Source of the DNA: Adiantum capillus-veneris
Taxonomy: Eukaryota; Streptophyta; Polypodiopsida; Polypodiales; Pteridaceae
Assembly (NCBI GenBank): GCA_014529385.2
Contig: CM043968.1
Coordinates: 6,909,148-6,973,147 of the forward strand
Reading direction: 5' to 3'
DNA length: 64,000 nucleotides
Part shown: piece by piece, positions 35,138 to 49,061 of the stretch
Layout of the letters: each line of letters opens with the position of its first letter
Position numbering within the stretch: position 1 is the first letter of the stretch
The notes under the pieces: model-generated
Told to the model about the DNA's origin: nothing
The model's database searches: none
The model's input: only the letters and a program-made list of their open reading frames with translations
Position numbers and translations under genes: made by a program

Positions 35138-36330
35138 TCATTCTTCTTCAATTGAGGTGGAGGAGTCTCCCTCGTCAGGAATATCCATCATAGGTGCTTG
35201 ATCAAACCTCAAAAAGTATTGCTTCAGCCTCCATCCATTGACACGTATTTTGTGGAGCCTACCATCTGCAGCCATCAATCGGTAACTGCCATTGTTGTAG
35301 TGCTTTCTAATGACGAATGGCACCTCCCATCTAGGTGAAAACTTCTTATCCTTTCTAGTGTCAAACCTGTTATCATACCTTAGGACCAACATACCTTTCT
35401 TGAGACCTTTTGCCTTAAGTCTCTTGTTGAAGGTAAGTCAACATTGCTCTGCCTGTGCTACATAATAGTTGATAGCATCTTCTCTATCTAGTTGAAGCCT
35501 CTCTAGATCAAGAATGTGGTTGTGAAGATGAGAATTAGGGCGTTCCATCTGCCTAGCTAACACCCTGAGACTAGCCAATTGTACTTCAATGGGTAAAATG
35601 GCATCCTTACTATACACCAAGTGATATGGTGTGAACCCAATGGATGTGAAAAATGAAGTGCAATAAGCCCAAAGTGCATCCACATAAAGCGCTTGTCCCA
35701 TTCACTTTTTTTAATGTTTACTTGTTTAGTGATGATCTTGCAGATCATACCATTCACCTTCTCCATCAAAATGTCGCATTGTGGGTAGTAGGGAGTTGAG
35801 TCTCATCGTGAGATGCCCACCTTCTCCATTAGCCCCCCTACTAGGTCTCATCTAAAACTTGGTCCCCTATCAAAAATTATTTCAAGACGAGTACCAAAAT
35901 GGAAACAAATGTTTTCAAATACAAACTTAGCCACTTCCTTGTTTGTAATTTGGGTGGTAGCAACTGATTTTTCCCACCTGGTCATGTAGTCCACACCCAT
36001 GATGATATACAATTTACCTGATTGGCTCCTTGACAAAGGCCCAATGGCATCAATTTCCCATTTCTCAAATGGTCCATAAGAGATTATAGGAGTATGTGGC
36101 TCATATGTGAGCCTCCTATCCCCTCCCTTTTGACATTCCTTGCATGTTTTACACTAGTGATGCACATCTCTCTATAAACTAGACCACACAAACCCGGCTT
36201 GTAGAACCATCCTACTAGTGATTTCAAGTGCAAAGTTCCCTCCACAAACACCATCATGGCAACTTCAAATGATTTTTTTGATCTCTATAGAGAGAGGTAC
36301 ATGCCTAAGAATTTGATCCTTACCCTTGCA
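35138..36330 (-). pseudogene. Gypsy integrase
   Basis: In - strand order: the zinc region near 36,260-36,130 (CHDGVCGGNFA, then CKTCKECQKGG; the second His appears as Asn). The core follows at 36,036-35,848 (IMGVDYMTRWEKSVATTQIT, FVFENICFHFGTRLEIIFDR). After a break, 35,701-35,438 is the core C-terminal side (ALYVDALWAYCTSFFTSIGF, TPYHLVYSKDAILPIEVQLA) and 35,392-35,138 the C-terminal domain (KFSPRWEVPFVIRKHYNNGS). The frame is broken at least three times. It would join the cDNA to the target. Confidence 0.75.
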
Positions 36331-36569
36331 GTAGAGGTCGTGATTGATAAGGTGGTATTTTGTTGCCTTGTGCATAAGTTACTGCCTTTGGCCCTTAGTA
36401 AGATCTTTAGGACACTCTCCTATGTGTAAGAATCTCATGATGTCAGGCATAGCATCGCTACCTTGGAAGAGAGGAAACTTCAACTTGATCACACCCACTA
36501 AAAAGCATCAATTTGAAACCTTTGAGAAGGTGTTGAATTCCTCGACAAAGCTAAGTAGGGCTTGAAATA

Positions 36570-37379
<810 letters not shown>

Positions 37380-37540
37380 CCGTCGCCTGTCATCTCCCTT
37401 TCCCATGTGTATTAAGTCATTTGATCCTCTCACAATAATCAATTTATAGTGTAACCTTCTAGCTAGTGAGCTTCCATTGGTTTACCATATTTTGGCAAAA
37501 CACCGTCACATAACACATACGTGATTTCAATATAGATGCT

Positions 37541-37784
37541 AACCCCATGGACCCAAAAACTAAGCATATCCATCTCCTCATCCAACTCCCAAGTCCTGAC
37601 AAAAAAATTAGTAAAATAAAAAATCCCAATTTACAACCCCATGGACCCAAAAACTAAGCATATTCATCTCCTCATCCAACTCCCAAGTCCTAACAAAAAA
37701 ATTAGTAAAATAAAAAGTCCCAATTTACAACCCCACACTGGACCTCGACAGAAAAATAAAAGTAAAATTAAAATCCCAATTTAC
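37541..37784. repeat. 94-bp tandem repeat, 2.6 units
   Basis: Units at 37,541-37,634 and 37,635-37,728 are nearly identical (AACCCCATGGACCCAAAAAC start, AAATCCCAATTTAC end). A shortened, diverged third runs 37,729-37,784. Noncoding spacer between the nested LTR and RNase H. Confidence 0.9.
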
Positions 37785-37836
37785 AACCCCACCCTTCCAT
37801 GGTTAAAATTATGAATGGTCTAGATAGTAAATAAGA

Positions 37837-38930
37837 TCAAATTTTGGTAGTGGCAAACATTAATGCAAGCACCATGTGCTCCACTGTCGTGTATCCCTTT
37901 TCTGATGGAGTCATCATGCGACTAGAGAAGTAGATAGGATGCATGAAAGAAGTTTGAGGGTCCTTTTGCATCAATATTGCCCCAAGTGTGTCATTGCTCA
38001 CACTAGGGTTTACATAAAACAACTCGTCCCACTTTGGAGGTGCAATGGTGGGAAGTGAGGCTACAATTTGTTTTACCTCATTGAATTGTTGTTCATTTTC
38101 TTCACTCCAAGTGAAGATCTCTTGATGGGTAACTTGCTGTAAAGGGAGAACCACTTGAGTGAGCAGGTGAACGAACCTACTCAAATACCTCACCTGTTAA
38201 AGAAAAGAGACCAACTGCTTTGTTGTCGTGGGAGAGGGCAAATCCACCATGGCTTGAATCTTTCTTTGGTCACCTTCAATGCCCTTGGCAGAGATCACAT
38301 GGCCAAGAAGAGTAACCGTGGCTTTCACCAATGTGTCATTTCTCCACGTTGAGTTGGCCACCCAAAGCTTGCAGCCTAGCTAGACCTTCATAGACTTTCT
38401 CCAAATGAAGAGAGCGAGAGCTATAGACACAAAAGTCATCAATAAAAACACGAATTGCTTTTCCAAATAATGGCTGAAAAACAAATTTCACATAGCACTA
38501 AAAGGTGGCTGGAGCATTGGTGAGACCAAAAGGCATAACTCTATAAGCAAAACATCCCCATGGTGTGATGAAAGTTGTCTTCTTTTGATCTTCTTGAGTG
38601 ATGCTAATTTGGAAGTAGCCTGAGTAGCGATCACATACCGTGTAGCACTTCTTGTCCTACTACCTCATTGAGAATTTCATCTTGGAAAAGGAGAGGGAAA
38701 TGGTCCCTCTTCGTGGCTACATTAAGAGGCTTGTAATCAACACAAACCCTCCACTTACCATTATTCTTTGGTGTGACTACCACTGGAGAAACCCACTCTG
38801 AGTCTTCAACAAGATAGATGAAACCTCCTTCTAACACTTTCCTTACCTCTTTGAGCAAGGCCTCTTGTTGAATTACGCCTAGCCACCTGAGCTTTTGCAC
38901 TACATGCTTACTTCCCTCCTTGAGCTTAAT
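37837..38930 (-). pseudogene. Gypsy reverse transcriptase and RNase H
   Basis: The - strand RT begins near 38,860 with KVLEGGFIYLVEDSEWVSPV and VTPKNNGKWRVCVDYKPLN. After a frameshift it reads [31 protein letters not shown] and the catalytic VFIDDFCVYS (about 38,435), so FIDD is preserved. Several stops follow. RNase H comes next (38,193-37,837: FTWSEENEQQFNEVKQIVAS, YTTVEHMVLALMFATTKI) and is cut short by the nested insertion before its last catalytic block. Gypsy-type order and motifs are clear; the enzyme is dead from frameshifts. Confidence 0.8.
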
Positions 38931-38969
38931 GTGATGCTAAACTATTGTGATGCCAGCGATTTTATCATA

Positions 38970-39351
38970 TTCATCAATGAACAATGTGGTAAAATTACTT
39001 AGAATCAAAATATAATCTTCACGCTCCTTCCCACACAACTCACTAGAGAGCATTCGATGTAGCTTACTTGCTTCTACCAAAGGTTGTATACTTGGTGTCT
39101 CCCGTTGGTTTGATGATCATGATGCATCAGGTTTCTCCATCTTCTTAGGGTCCTTGAGAATTTATCAATGAACAATGTGGTAAATTTACTTAGCATCAAA
39201 ATATAATCTTCACGCTCCTTCCCACACAACTCACTAGAGAGCATTCGATGTAGCTTACTTGCTTCTATCAAAGGTTGTATACTTGGTGTCTCCCCTTGGT
39301 TTGATGATGATGATGCATCAGGTTTCTCCATCTTCTTAGAGTCCTTGAGAA
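38970..39351. repeat. 191-bp tandem duplication inside pol
   Basis: 38,970-39,160 and 39,161-39,351 are ~97% identical (ATCAATGAACAATGTGGTAAA start, GTCCTTGAGAA end). It lies in the protease-RT connector; 191 is not a multiple of three, so it also shifts frame. Confidence 0.9.
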
Positions 39352-39360
39352 TGACTCCCA

Positions 39361-39840
39361 TCACCTCAATGCTATTGACGCTTTCTTCAATCTCATTGTT
39401 GACTCCTCCTCTGAAGTGGTTGAAGAGTCGCTACTAGAAAACTCATCCCCAGAGGTTTCTAGATCCATGTTGCGTTGCCAGCCTGTCTTCATGTCATAAA
39501 GTATTGGCTTTCCTTTGGCATCCTTCATCTGGATTATGCCTGTGTCCCAATCCTGCTTAGCTCTCATAGCCATAAGCCAAGGCCTCCCTAGAATGATAGG
39601 ATAGCCCTCTCCCTTGTGTGGCATGACAAAGATGTCCACATCCACCTCAGTGTTGAACTCTTTTACCATAATTACATTTATAACACCAACACATTGAACT
39701 TTTACATTATTTTCCATTTTGACTCTGCATGGTGCCGGACTACTCACCTCTAAACCCAAACGGTGCATCATTTTTTCACTCATGACGCATATTTGTGTGC
39801 TACCATCGATGTAGATATTGGAGATGTTCTACCCTTTGAT
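39361..39840 (-). pseudogene. Gypsy aspartic protease region
   Basis: The - strand reads IYIDGSTQICVMSEKMMHRL (about 39,820-39,760), where D of IDGS is the expected catalytic Asp and MSE..M..LGL matches plant gypsy proteases. FVMPHKGEGYPIILGRPWLM (about 39,630-39,570) carries the conserved ILGRPWL. An acidic Ser/Thr/Glu tail ends the frame at 39,361. Confidence 0.75.
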
Positions 39841-39999
39841 ATGAGCATCCATCATTGGTAGTATGTCATCTAGATTCCTCCAATAGATAGCCCCATCTAT
39901 CTTTGGCTTCGGTCATTTTATGCTAACCATCTTTGCCCATTGTCTCCTCACCCTAGGTGCTATGTGGAGTAACTAGGGCCAGGTGATTTTTGGGCCCCG

Positions 40000-41140
40000 C
40001 ACAAAAAACTTCTTGAACCAAATCATATGGTTTAGAACATTTATCCAAAGAGAAATCTACAATATCAATTTTACGTCGTGACTTGGATGGCTTTTTGCTA
40101 GATTCCCCCTTAGTATTTATCTTTTATTCCTTTTGGGAAGATTTGCCATGCCTAGAGCGATTTACCCCCATGGTATCTACCCCTTTAACCTTGGGCTTAC
40201 CTTTTGCCCCTCCCTTGATATCCTCCTCCACTTTCTCCTTTCCCTTATCTTCAAGACTGGTTACACATAGTGCATGGTTGCCAACTCGTGGTGGAGGGGT
40301 AAGGGTGGAATGAGAGGTTGTGGTGGTGGTGGTGGTGGTGGATGTTGGTTGAACGGGTGGTTGTAGGATTTTCATGGGTGGTGCTTGTTGTGGTGCCCTC
40401 GGTGGTGGTAGTCTTGCTCTCGGTGGTGAAATTTGGTTTTTCCTTGCTCTGTTGAAATTCTGCATCCTTGGGTGTGGACAATATTACATACCATGGCCAT
40501 CTTCCCCACAATTGTAGCAGTGGTATTCTTGGTTCTGCCTTCATTGTCCTCTCACTTGATCTTGATTGCGGTTGTGTGCATGCCCTTGGTGCACCAAATG
40601 CACAGATAGATTCTCCAGTTGAGTAGTGATGCAACTCAGCAAGTCTTGCTGCTCTTCTGATGCCTCTTGTGGTTGGGTCCTCTAAGTGGCTATTGTAGTT
40701 ACTAGGGCTAGTTGGACTAAGCTTGGCTCCTCTGACTCGTTGACTCTTGTTTGCATGCACGGCTTCTTGTCTTTAAGGTAGGCTACTTCCACTACCAACT
40801 CATACATTGTAGGGAATCTCCCCTTCACCTTCTCTTTAAGCGGAAATCACAAGCCAACAATGAAATGGTCCTTCTTCAAGAAATTAGGCTCTCCTTCACC
40901 TTCCTCCAGTGAGGCAACCCCATCGCTCCCACAAATCCACAAACTTGGATTTGTAAGTGGCATACTCTAGCAGACCTCCCTGCTTTAACTCTATCAGCAA
41001 TTGTCATAACTTTTTTGAGGTTGTGCCTCCACCAAACCTCTTCACGAATGTGGGAAAAGAGACACTTGCCATGGTAGTAAATCAATGAGCAGACAATTAT
41101 AAACTCTTTTTTTTTCAAATGACTTAGTGATTCATAAAGG
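40000..41140 (-). pseudogene. Gypsy gag
   Basis: Gag pieces in three frames on the - strand: KSKFVDLWERWGCLTGG (about 40,930) and FPTMYELVVEVAYLKDKKPC (about 40,790) from the core. A knuckle, CYNCGEDGHGM*YCPHPR (about 40,515-40,470), has CCHC intact but a stop inside. Next comes a Pro/Thr-rich linker with a (Thr)8 run (about 40,335) and a Lys-rich end. Frameshifts occur near 40,880 and 40,560. Confidence 0.7.
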
Positions 41141-42063
41141 TTTATACATGGGTGAAAAACTTGAGCAGGAGCTAAGAAGAGCACAAGGCTAGAATAGAAT
41201 AAAGGTGCTTACATTAAAAGAGTGGTAGTAATCAAGAATGGGCAAGATGAGGGGATGTGGGGATCTAAGGATTTCATCAAGCATCTCTGCTCAAACAAGA
41301 AAACAATTTTTTGCTGGTAGAATATCTTCCTATCAATGTACATGTTTACATGCATGTGTTGCAAGAAACAAAAAGGAAAGACTTTTCGCCAATTGTTATT
41401 ATCCATGTTGGGTGTAGGGCAAGGCTTTGAAGACTAGAGTTTCATACCTTAAGTGTTCACTAGGTGACACCTTCACCACATGCCTCTACCTCTTGTTGAA
41501 GCCCACATAATCCTCCATACTAGGTTCAAAATACATCGGGTGAGAAGAGTCTACCTCAATCGGCTTTTCATTTTGCATGCGGCGGTGATGCTTGGGTGGT
41601 CATACTTCACTTGAACTCTCTAGGCCTAAACAGAGTGTAGGCTTACTTGCTTCCACCATGACTCTTCTCTGACCCTTGGAGAGAAAACACTCGATGCTAC
41701 ACAAAATCTGACTGATGTGAGACTGCTAATGCGGTTCTCAAAAATAAAACTCACCGTTCTTTCTTCACCTCCTCTGTTGAAAATCATTGATAGAATTCTT
41801 TCGTTGACAGCAATGATGACATTCCATAGCCCTCTCTCGTATTGCTCTTGATTTGCAATTAGCACAAGCAATGCGAGATGGGGAGCTTACCTCTTGGATA
41901 TTGATGGTGCTACAACCTGGCAGTAGCACTTCTATGAAGGCCTTGAATGCTTCTACAGTCTTCTATTCTTCAGTCTTCCGATTTGAAACCTCTTGTAGTC
42001 ACTCATCCATGATTGATGGCATGCATCGCTACTCTTTGTTGATTGAAGGTCTTTGCAAAGCCC
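41141..42063 (-). other. Gypsy 5' leader, no gene recognised
   Basis: Between the primer site and gag. Short ORFs only, with no family pattern. Expected to hold the packaging region. Confidence 0.45.
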
Positions 42064-42081
42064 TCCTCCGTGGGGCCACCA
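42064..42081 (-). other. Candidate primer binding site (TGGTGGCCCCACGG)
   Basis: Starts TGG two bases inside the 5' LTR, as tRNA 3' CCA complementarity requires. I do not recognise which tRNA it matches; it is not the initiator-Met type. Confidence 0.5.
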
Positions 42082-42083
42082 AA

Positions 42084-43174
<1,091 letters not shown>

Positions 43175-43885
43175 CCAATTAATAGTATGGATCAAAGACC
43201 ATCCTTACCACGCAAGAACAACCATCGACTACACCACCAGCTACACAAAAAGTAGGACCATGCTACAAGTGTGAAAACAATCATTGGGCAAGAAATTGTC
43301 CTTATCAGGCAAAGAACATAGAGATAGTTGGATATTGTCTAGAACAAGGCATTACACCGCTCATTCCTAATTGTCCAAAACACCCAAACAACAAGGGGAA
43401 AGTAATAATGTATGTTGTAGGAGATTCCACAGGTGGTGTGCACGACGATGTGGTTAAGCCAAATGGCTCTCATCCCCCATGTTGTTGGTTCAATCCTTTA
43501 ACGTGGTAGGGGGGGCGAAGTAAACTTGGGTACCCAAGTTTACATTTTTTCCAACTTTACGTTGCCTAGGTTTGCTCGAGATCTACGGTGCTCAATTATA
43601 CCACCGTAGATCCCATCTCCTCCCATGCCCGTGTGAGATATATAGGTGAGGCTCCAAGGCACTACATCTCGAGAAGATAGCTTTGAAGCACATTTAAGCC
43701 TTGGAATAGGTGCCACAGTCCACATAGAAGGAGCCTTGGAATAGATGCCACACTCCACATAGAGCCAATTCACACGGGCGTCCGATTGGCAGCATGTTGG
43801 CAATGTGTTGCGAGTTGTTTTTATTCCCATGTGGAATTTTGTTAAAAAAATTTGCGCACAGGTTGCATCCCGGCTCCAGGCCTTG
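43175..43885 (+). repeat. 711-bp direct repeat, copy A (gag end + purine tract + LTR start)
   Basis: Near-identical to 47,417-48,127. It encodes the knuckle CYKCENNHWARNCP (43,261-43,299) and a second Cys motif (NCPKHPNNKGK), with a stop at 43,507-43,509. The purine tract TAGGGGGGGCGAAG follows, then LTR-like sequence with a TATA (GATATATAGG) near 43,627. It abuts the truncated gypsy LTR. Confidence 0.8.
43520..43543. repeat. 24-bp perfect palindrome at the presumed LTR start
   Basis: The two 12-base halves, centred on GGGTACCC, are exact reverse complements. In copy B (47,762-47,785) the left half differs at three positions and the right half is unchanged. Confidence 0.9.
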
Positions 43886-45100
43886 AACCAAAATTTGGGG
43901 ATTTTTTACTTTTTCTTATCCAAATCAAAAAAGATGGTAATAGCTTCCAAATAGCAGAGACTACAAGTTGACAAAGTTTCATGTCAAAAGGAGGTGGAAC
44001 ATGGATATGACATTCTCGTTGAAAATTGAACGATGAGTAGCAAACACATATGGAAACATATTCCTAAATTCAAATTTGCAAAAAGAGTTGAAAAAAGTGA
44101 CCAAAAGGGCCTAAAATAGAAGATAGCCAAAACCGCTAAAAGAGAACTAGAATTTTACTTTTGGATGACTTTTTCTTGTCCAAATCCAAAGAGATTTTGG
44201 AGATAGCCTAGAAATACCTTCATCTATGAGTGGTTTGATTTTGGGATCAAAGGCTAGATCTCCAAACATGGATCTGGATCAATGTCCCCATGGTGAAAGC
44301 TTGACCTAAAAGTTTCCCAAATTGTAGTGCATATATAAGGAAACATATCCCCAAGTCCAATTTTGAAAAAAATTGAGCAAATTTGGGTCAAAAGGCATCA
44401 AAATAGAAGACAATTTCAAATCCGTAGTTTAGACCTAGGATCTGGCATTTGACCAATCAAAACAATTCCAAATTCAAAAAGAATTGAGATATAGCTTGTA
44501 GACATAGAGTGTAACGAGCTCTCCAGAGATCAAGTCCCGATGTGGTGGAACATGGATCTCAATCCATGTCCCCCAACTTCAAAATTTGGTGAAAATTGAT
44601 ACAGAGCCTATAAATGACCTTGTCTATCTATTGCCAAAATTTGAAGTCAAAATTTGTCAGGGGGTCATGGACCGCGATTCCATGTAGCTCTTCTTCATAT
44701 TGGGGGTATCTCACTTGATGAGCTTGTAGATATACTTGAGTATATCTTATATATCAAGTTTGAGCTAAAAATACCCTCTTGGGACCAAGGTACAAGTAAA
44801 AGTTCATGTGTCCTTGTCTTGAGACTATTTTGAGTGTTGTTTCAAGTGCAATTCACCAAAATTTCTCTAAAATTTGTGACACAACTCCATTTTAGTCAAA
44901 TAAAGCTAGGATAAGAGCTTGTGAGCAATAGGACACAGCAACCATTCAGAGCCGAATTTGATAGGTTTTCTAATTCCAAAATTTTAGGATACCCAAAACC
45001 AGTTTCCATAGACTAAAGGGTCACAAAGCCTAAATTTTGAAGAGACCTGACCAAGGACAAAAAGAGATAACTTGCACTACGCCAAGGTGGGCCCGTCAAA
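43886..45100 (+). other. Continuation of the LTR, noncoding
   Basis: AT-rich sequence with repeated phrases such as TTTTTCTTGTCCAAATCCAA and TGGAACATGGAT, as in long plant LTRs. No gene. If the LTR starts at 43,520, it would end somewhere before 45,100; I cannot place its end. Confidence 0.4.
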
Positions 45101-46700
45101 TACTATCTTGAGAGTATTGAGTGATCCCTAACCATGATAAATGATCCACCACCAAGGTTTTCTACTCGACTCAGAGATATGAAAACCTTAAGAAATTTTG
45201 CAACACCTTTGATAGTGGGATTGCCTGAAAACGTCGAGACGTATCAAACATACAGCACCACATATTAAGGTATGGCTCATGGATCTTTGCCAAGTGATTA
45301 TTCACCTCATTAAGAACTAGCCATTATACACAACTCAAATGCTTGTTTCTAGAAACATAAGAGCAAAAATTGATAAAGACCTAGAGGAGAAGCATATGCT
45401 AATCAACAAACCCATCGTGAGATTCATCAAAACCAAAAAATCCATGAAATTTCTAATGGATTATGCTCATGAGGGCTTGTATAGGTTCACAAATGAGGAT
45501 CAACACCATAAGAACCTCTATGCATTCACGTACACAAATGCTTGGTAGATAAGTCTCAGATAAGTATGGACAAGAGTACAAACTTGTTGATCCAATTAAG
45601 ATATACATACAAGGGCACTATTGAGTGTGAGTGCACTATTGATCTTTGAGACCATAACACAAGGAGTTGAGATGCAATCTATGGGAAGAACGGGATTCAA
45701 CGAGTCTCTCAAATATACTTATGTTCTAGAGACTAAACTTATGGGTTCAATAGGACCATGATTCAGACATAGATCTCCAAAAATGGTACCAAAGCATACA
45801 TCAGAGAGGATTCCACTAGGTTTTTATCCGAGACAAGAAGAGAGAGCGAGAGACGTCTTTGCAAGAGACTCCAAATTGGTCAGATTAGTTATTGAACCAT
45901 GACAAATGAGACCATCTCAAGTGATCAAATGTGTCAAGACAAAGTCCCGGACAAAGTACAATGGGTGAGGGGACCCATACACATGTGTGTCAATGTTTAA
46001 ACAAGTGTTAAGAGCTAAACATGTAGCTGATTTTTATACACAATATGATGGATTTGGCGTAACACTAGTTTGGTACCACAATCGGACATTACAGTGTCCT
46101 TTTTGGATCATTTTGTAGAAAATATCAAGGCAAAATCATAATGATTTTCTACCAACATACATAGTCTGTGACTTGCCCCATGGGTATACTACATAAGAAA
46201 AACACTACAAAATTGTTTTGAGAATCACTATTTAACTAAAAAGAAGGTTCTTTAATACCATGTCTACAAAAGTGTATGTGGATTCTAATATGGGGTGCAT
46301 TAATCATATATATAAAAATTCGTTGGCTCTAAATTACACAAATAGGTGGTGTTTGTAAGTAGATAGAGTGGCACATGATAAAGTATTGTGACAAACAAAA
46401 TTCATTTGACGTAGGAAAAAATCCATTCAATATGAGTCGGTAGGACAAAAACAGGTAAAAAACAGGGGACACTAATAAATTGCAAAAACTTTTATATATA
46501 TAAAAAATGACTTTTCCCTACATATTTAAGTTTTCTCCATTGCTAGCTTTCCCAGAAAATTCCATTTGACATTGTTTGGAGCATAGATATAACCTATGAT
46601 TTTTTGGAGTTTTTGGACATTTCAGTGTCCAGGTATCAAAGTAGTGTTAGCTTTGGAAGGGATAGCATTTACTTGGTTAGAAACTAGCCTTTGAATATAG
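45101..46700 (+). other. Leader or gag start, unassigned
   Basis: One + frame of 69 codons (45,339-45,548) has a charged composition but no family pattern. Otherwise noncoding-like. It lies between the presumed LTR and recognisable gag, so it is probably leader plus decayed gag N-terminus. Confidence 0.35.
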
Positions 46701-46716
46701 AGGTTTTTTTAAAATA

Positions 46717-47745
46717 TTGAACAACTCTTGTAACAATTTGCAGAGGAGATCTCTAAGAGGGGGTCAAGCGCACAACACAATGTCATATATCTATGCTTTC
46801 CAGCAAAAGGATAATGAAAAGGTGAAAGAAGCACTGTTTCAATTCAAACAATACCTTGAGAGATATTATGCACGAGAATTACTTGCAGGAGGTACCACTT
46901 TTGAGCAAGTCATGACAGAAGCTTTGTACCTTGTGGAAAATTGTAAAGCTTATGGTGAGGTTATAGAGGATGTGGAAAACTACAACAAGCAATGTCTCCT
47001 CGTCTTCTAGTGAAACCAACAAACCAAAACTATGTGCGGGAGAGACCATATGGACCTCAAGCAGGGCATCAATTTCCAAGTCCAAGATTCCCAATGAGTC
47101 AAAATAGAATTTTGTTAGGCCTTGAGAGACTACAACGTATGTTAGGGCAACAACCATCTCTTATGAAGGATAGTAGAGTAGAAGTCAACTACACTCAACC
47201 AACTGAACCACATGAGAGTCAAGCATTGGTGATGAATTCTTTGTATAATTTATGACAAGCCTAGAGATACCTACGGAATGATGCTAGAGAGTAGCCCTTA
47301 TGCTAGAGATATCCATCCTTCATGGTAGAGTTTATAATTGATTGCACAACCATCTTATGTACCACAAACCATGAGAAATCATTATTTCATGAATGAGAAC
47401 ACCTTAATGTTCATAGCCAATTAACAGTATGGATCAAAGACCATCCTTACCACACAAGAACAACCATCGACTACACCACCAGCTACACAAAAAGTAGGAC
47501 CATGCTACAAGTGTGAAAACAATCATTGGGCAAGAAATTGTCCTTATCTGGCAAAGAACATAGAGATAGTTGGATATTGTCTAGAACAAGGCATTACACC
47601 ACTCATTCCTAATTGTCCAAAACACCCAAACAACAAGGGGAAAGTAATAATGTATGTTGTAGGAGATTCCACAGGTGGTGTGCACGACGATGTGGTTAAG
47701 CCAAATGGCTCTCATCCCCCATGTTGTTGGTTCAATCCTTTAACG
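46717..47745 (+). pseudogene. Gag of a gag-only LTR element
   Basis: The first frame (46,717-47,010) gives FQFKQYLERYYARELLAGG with helix-rich spacing. The next (46,992-47,255) has Pro/Arg/Gln-rich sequence (PQAGHQFPSPRFPMSQNR). After stops the CCHC knuckle CYKCENNHWARNCP follows at 47,513-47,551. The purine tract begins ~190 bp after the knuckle region, leaving no room for protease, RT or integrase, so the element depended on others for mobility (inference). Confidence 0.6.
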
Positions 47746-48127
47746 TGGGAGGGGGGGCGGAGTAAAATTAAGTACCCAAGTTTACATTTTTTCCAACTTT
47801 ACGTTGCCTAGGTTTGCTCGAGATCTACGGTGCTCAATTATACCACCGTAGATCCCATCTCCTCCCATGCCCGTGTGAGATATATAGGTGAGGCTCCAAG
47901 GCACTACATCTCGAGAAGATAGCTTTTGAAGCACATTTAAGCCTTGGAATAGGTGCCACACTCCACATAGAAGGAGCCTTGGAATAGATGCCACACTCCA
48001 CATAGATCCAATTCACACAGGCGTCCGATTGGCAGCATGTTGGCAATGTGTTGCGAGTTGTTTTTATTCCCATGTGGAATTTTGTTAAAAAAGTTGCACA
48101 CAGGTTGCATCCCGGCTCCAGGCCTTG
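47417..48127 (+). repeat. 711-bp direct repeat, copy B
   Basis: Here the repeat is in its natural context after the rest of gag. About 15 differences from copy A are visible by eye, three of them in the palindrome. It ends at CCAGGCCTTG, exactly where copy A continues as AACCAAAATT and this copy changes to GGGGTGGAGC. Confidence 0.8.
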
Positions 48128-48955
48128 GGGGTGGAGCATCCTCGAAACTGCAAAAAATGACAAGGCATAAGACCGATTTTGGAGGAAAAGGAACCCACAA
48201 TCAACTGGCACCACTTGTTGCTCTATTCACGGCAAACTCCCACCTCTTCTCTTCTGAAGCTCTGCCTAGGAAAATTCATCGGCTGCAAAAAAATCGCAAG
48301 TTTGTTTCTTGTACATTGTTGCTACACAACTCACATGGATGTCGTGTTGTGAGCCTCCCCAATGGGGAGTTTTTTTGTTTGTAGCAAGTACTGCCTGCAG
48401 CAAAGCAGTTTTTTGTTTTGGGTGCTTCATCTGAGTAGAAAAAAATACTTCAGGTTCGACTAACAATGTCATGTTAATTGTGCTACCTAAATTGCACCCA
48501 CGCCTTTCTAGAGCGTAACTGATAAAAAAGAGTCTACATTTGCAAATGATCTTCTTTTCATGTGGTGTCTGCGTGCACCACTACTACAAGCTGCCAACGA
48601 ATGTCTAGTGAATGCAGCACAGCATAAGGTAATGTTGTTGGATGCATTGTGCTAGTGGGATGGACATCGCATGAGATTTTTCTTCTATCATGCTTGTAGC
48701 TTTGGTCTTAACGGGCACATCACAAAAAAAGTCATGCTACTACAATTGACAAATTCACAGTGACATGCATATGTCGTTTGCCATGTAGCACTGTTGAAAG
48801 TCGCCAAAGCTCTACCAGTGTTTCACAATTTACATGTTCTGTTGCGGCTAAAATTTTCCTCTCATGATGATATTTTCTCAAGACATTTACCGTCCTCTGT
48901 GCATGTTACGAGCTTCTACAATGTCGGAATTGATCAAGAGAACTTGTGTGTCTTC

Positions 48956-49061
<106 letters not shown>

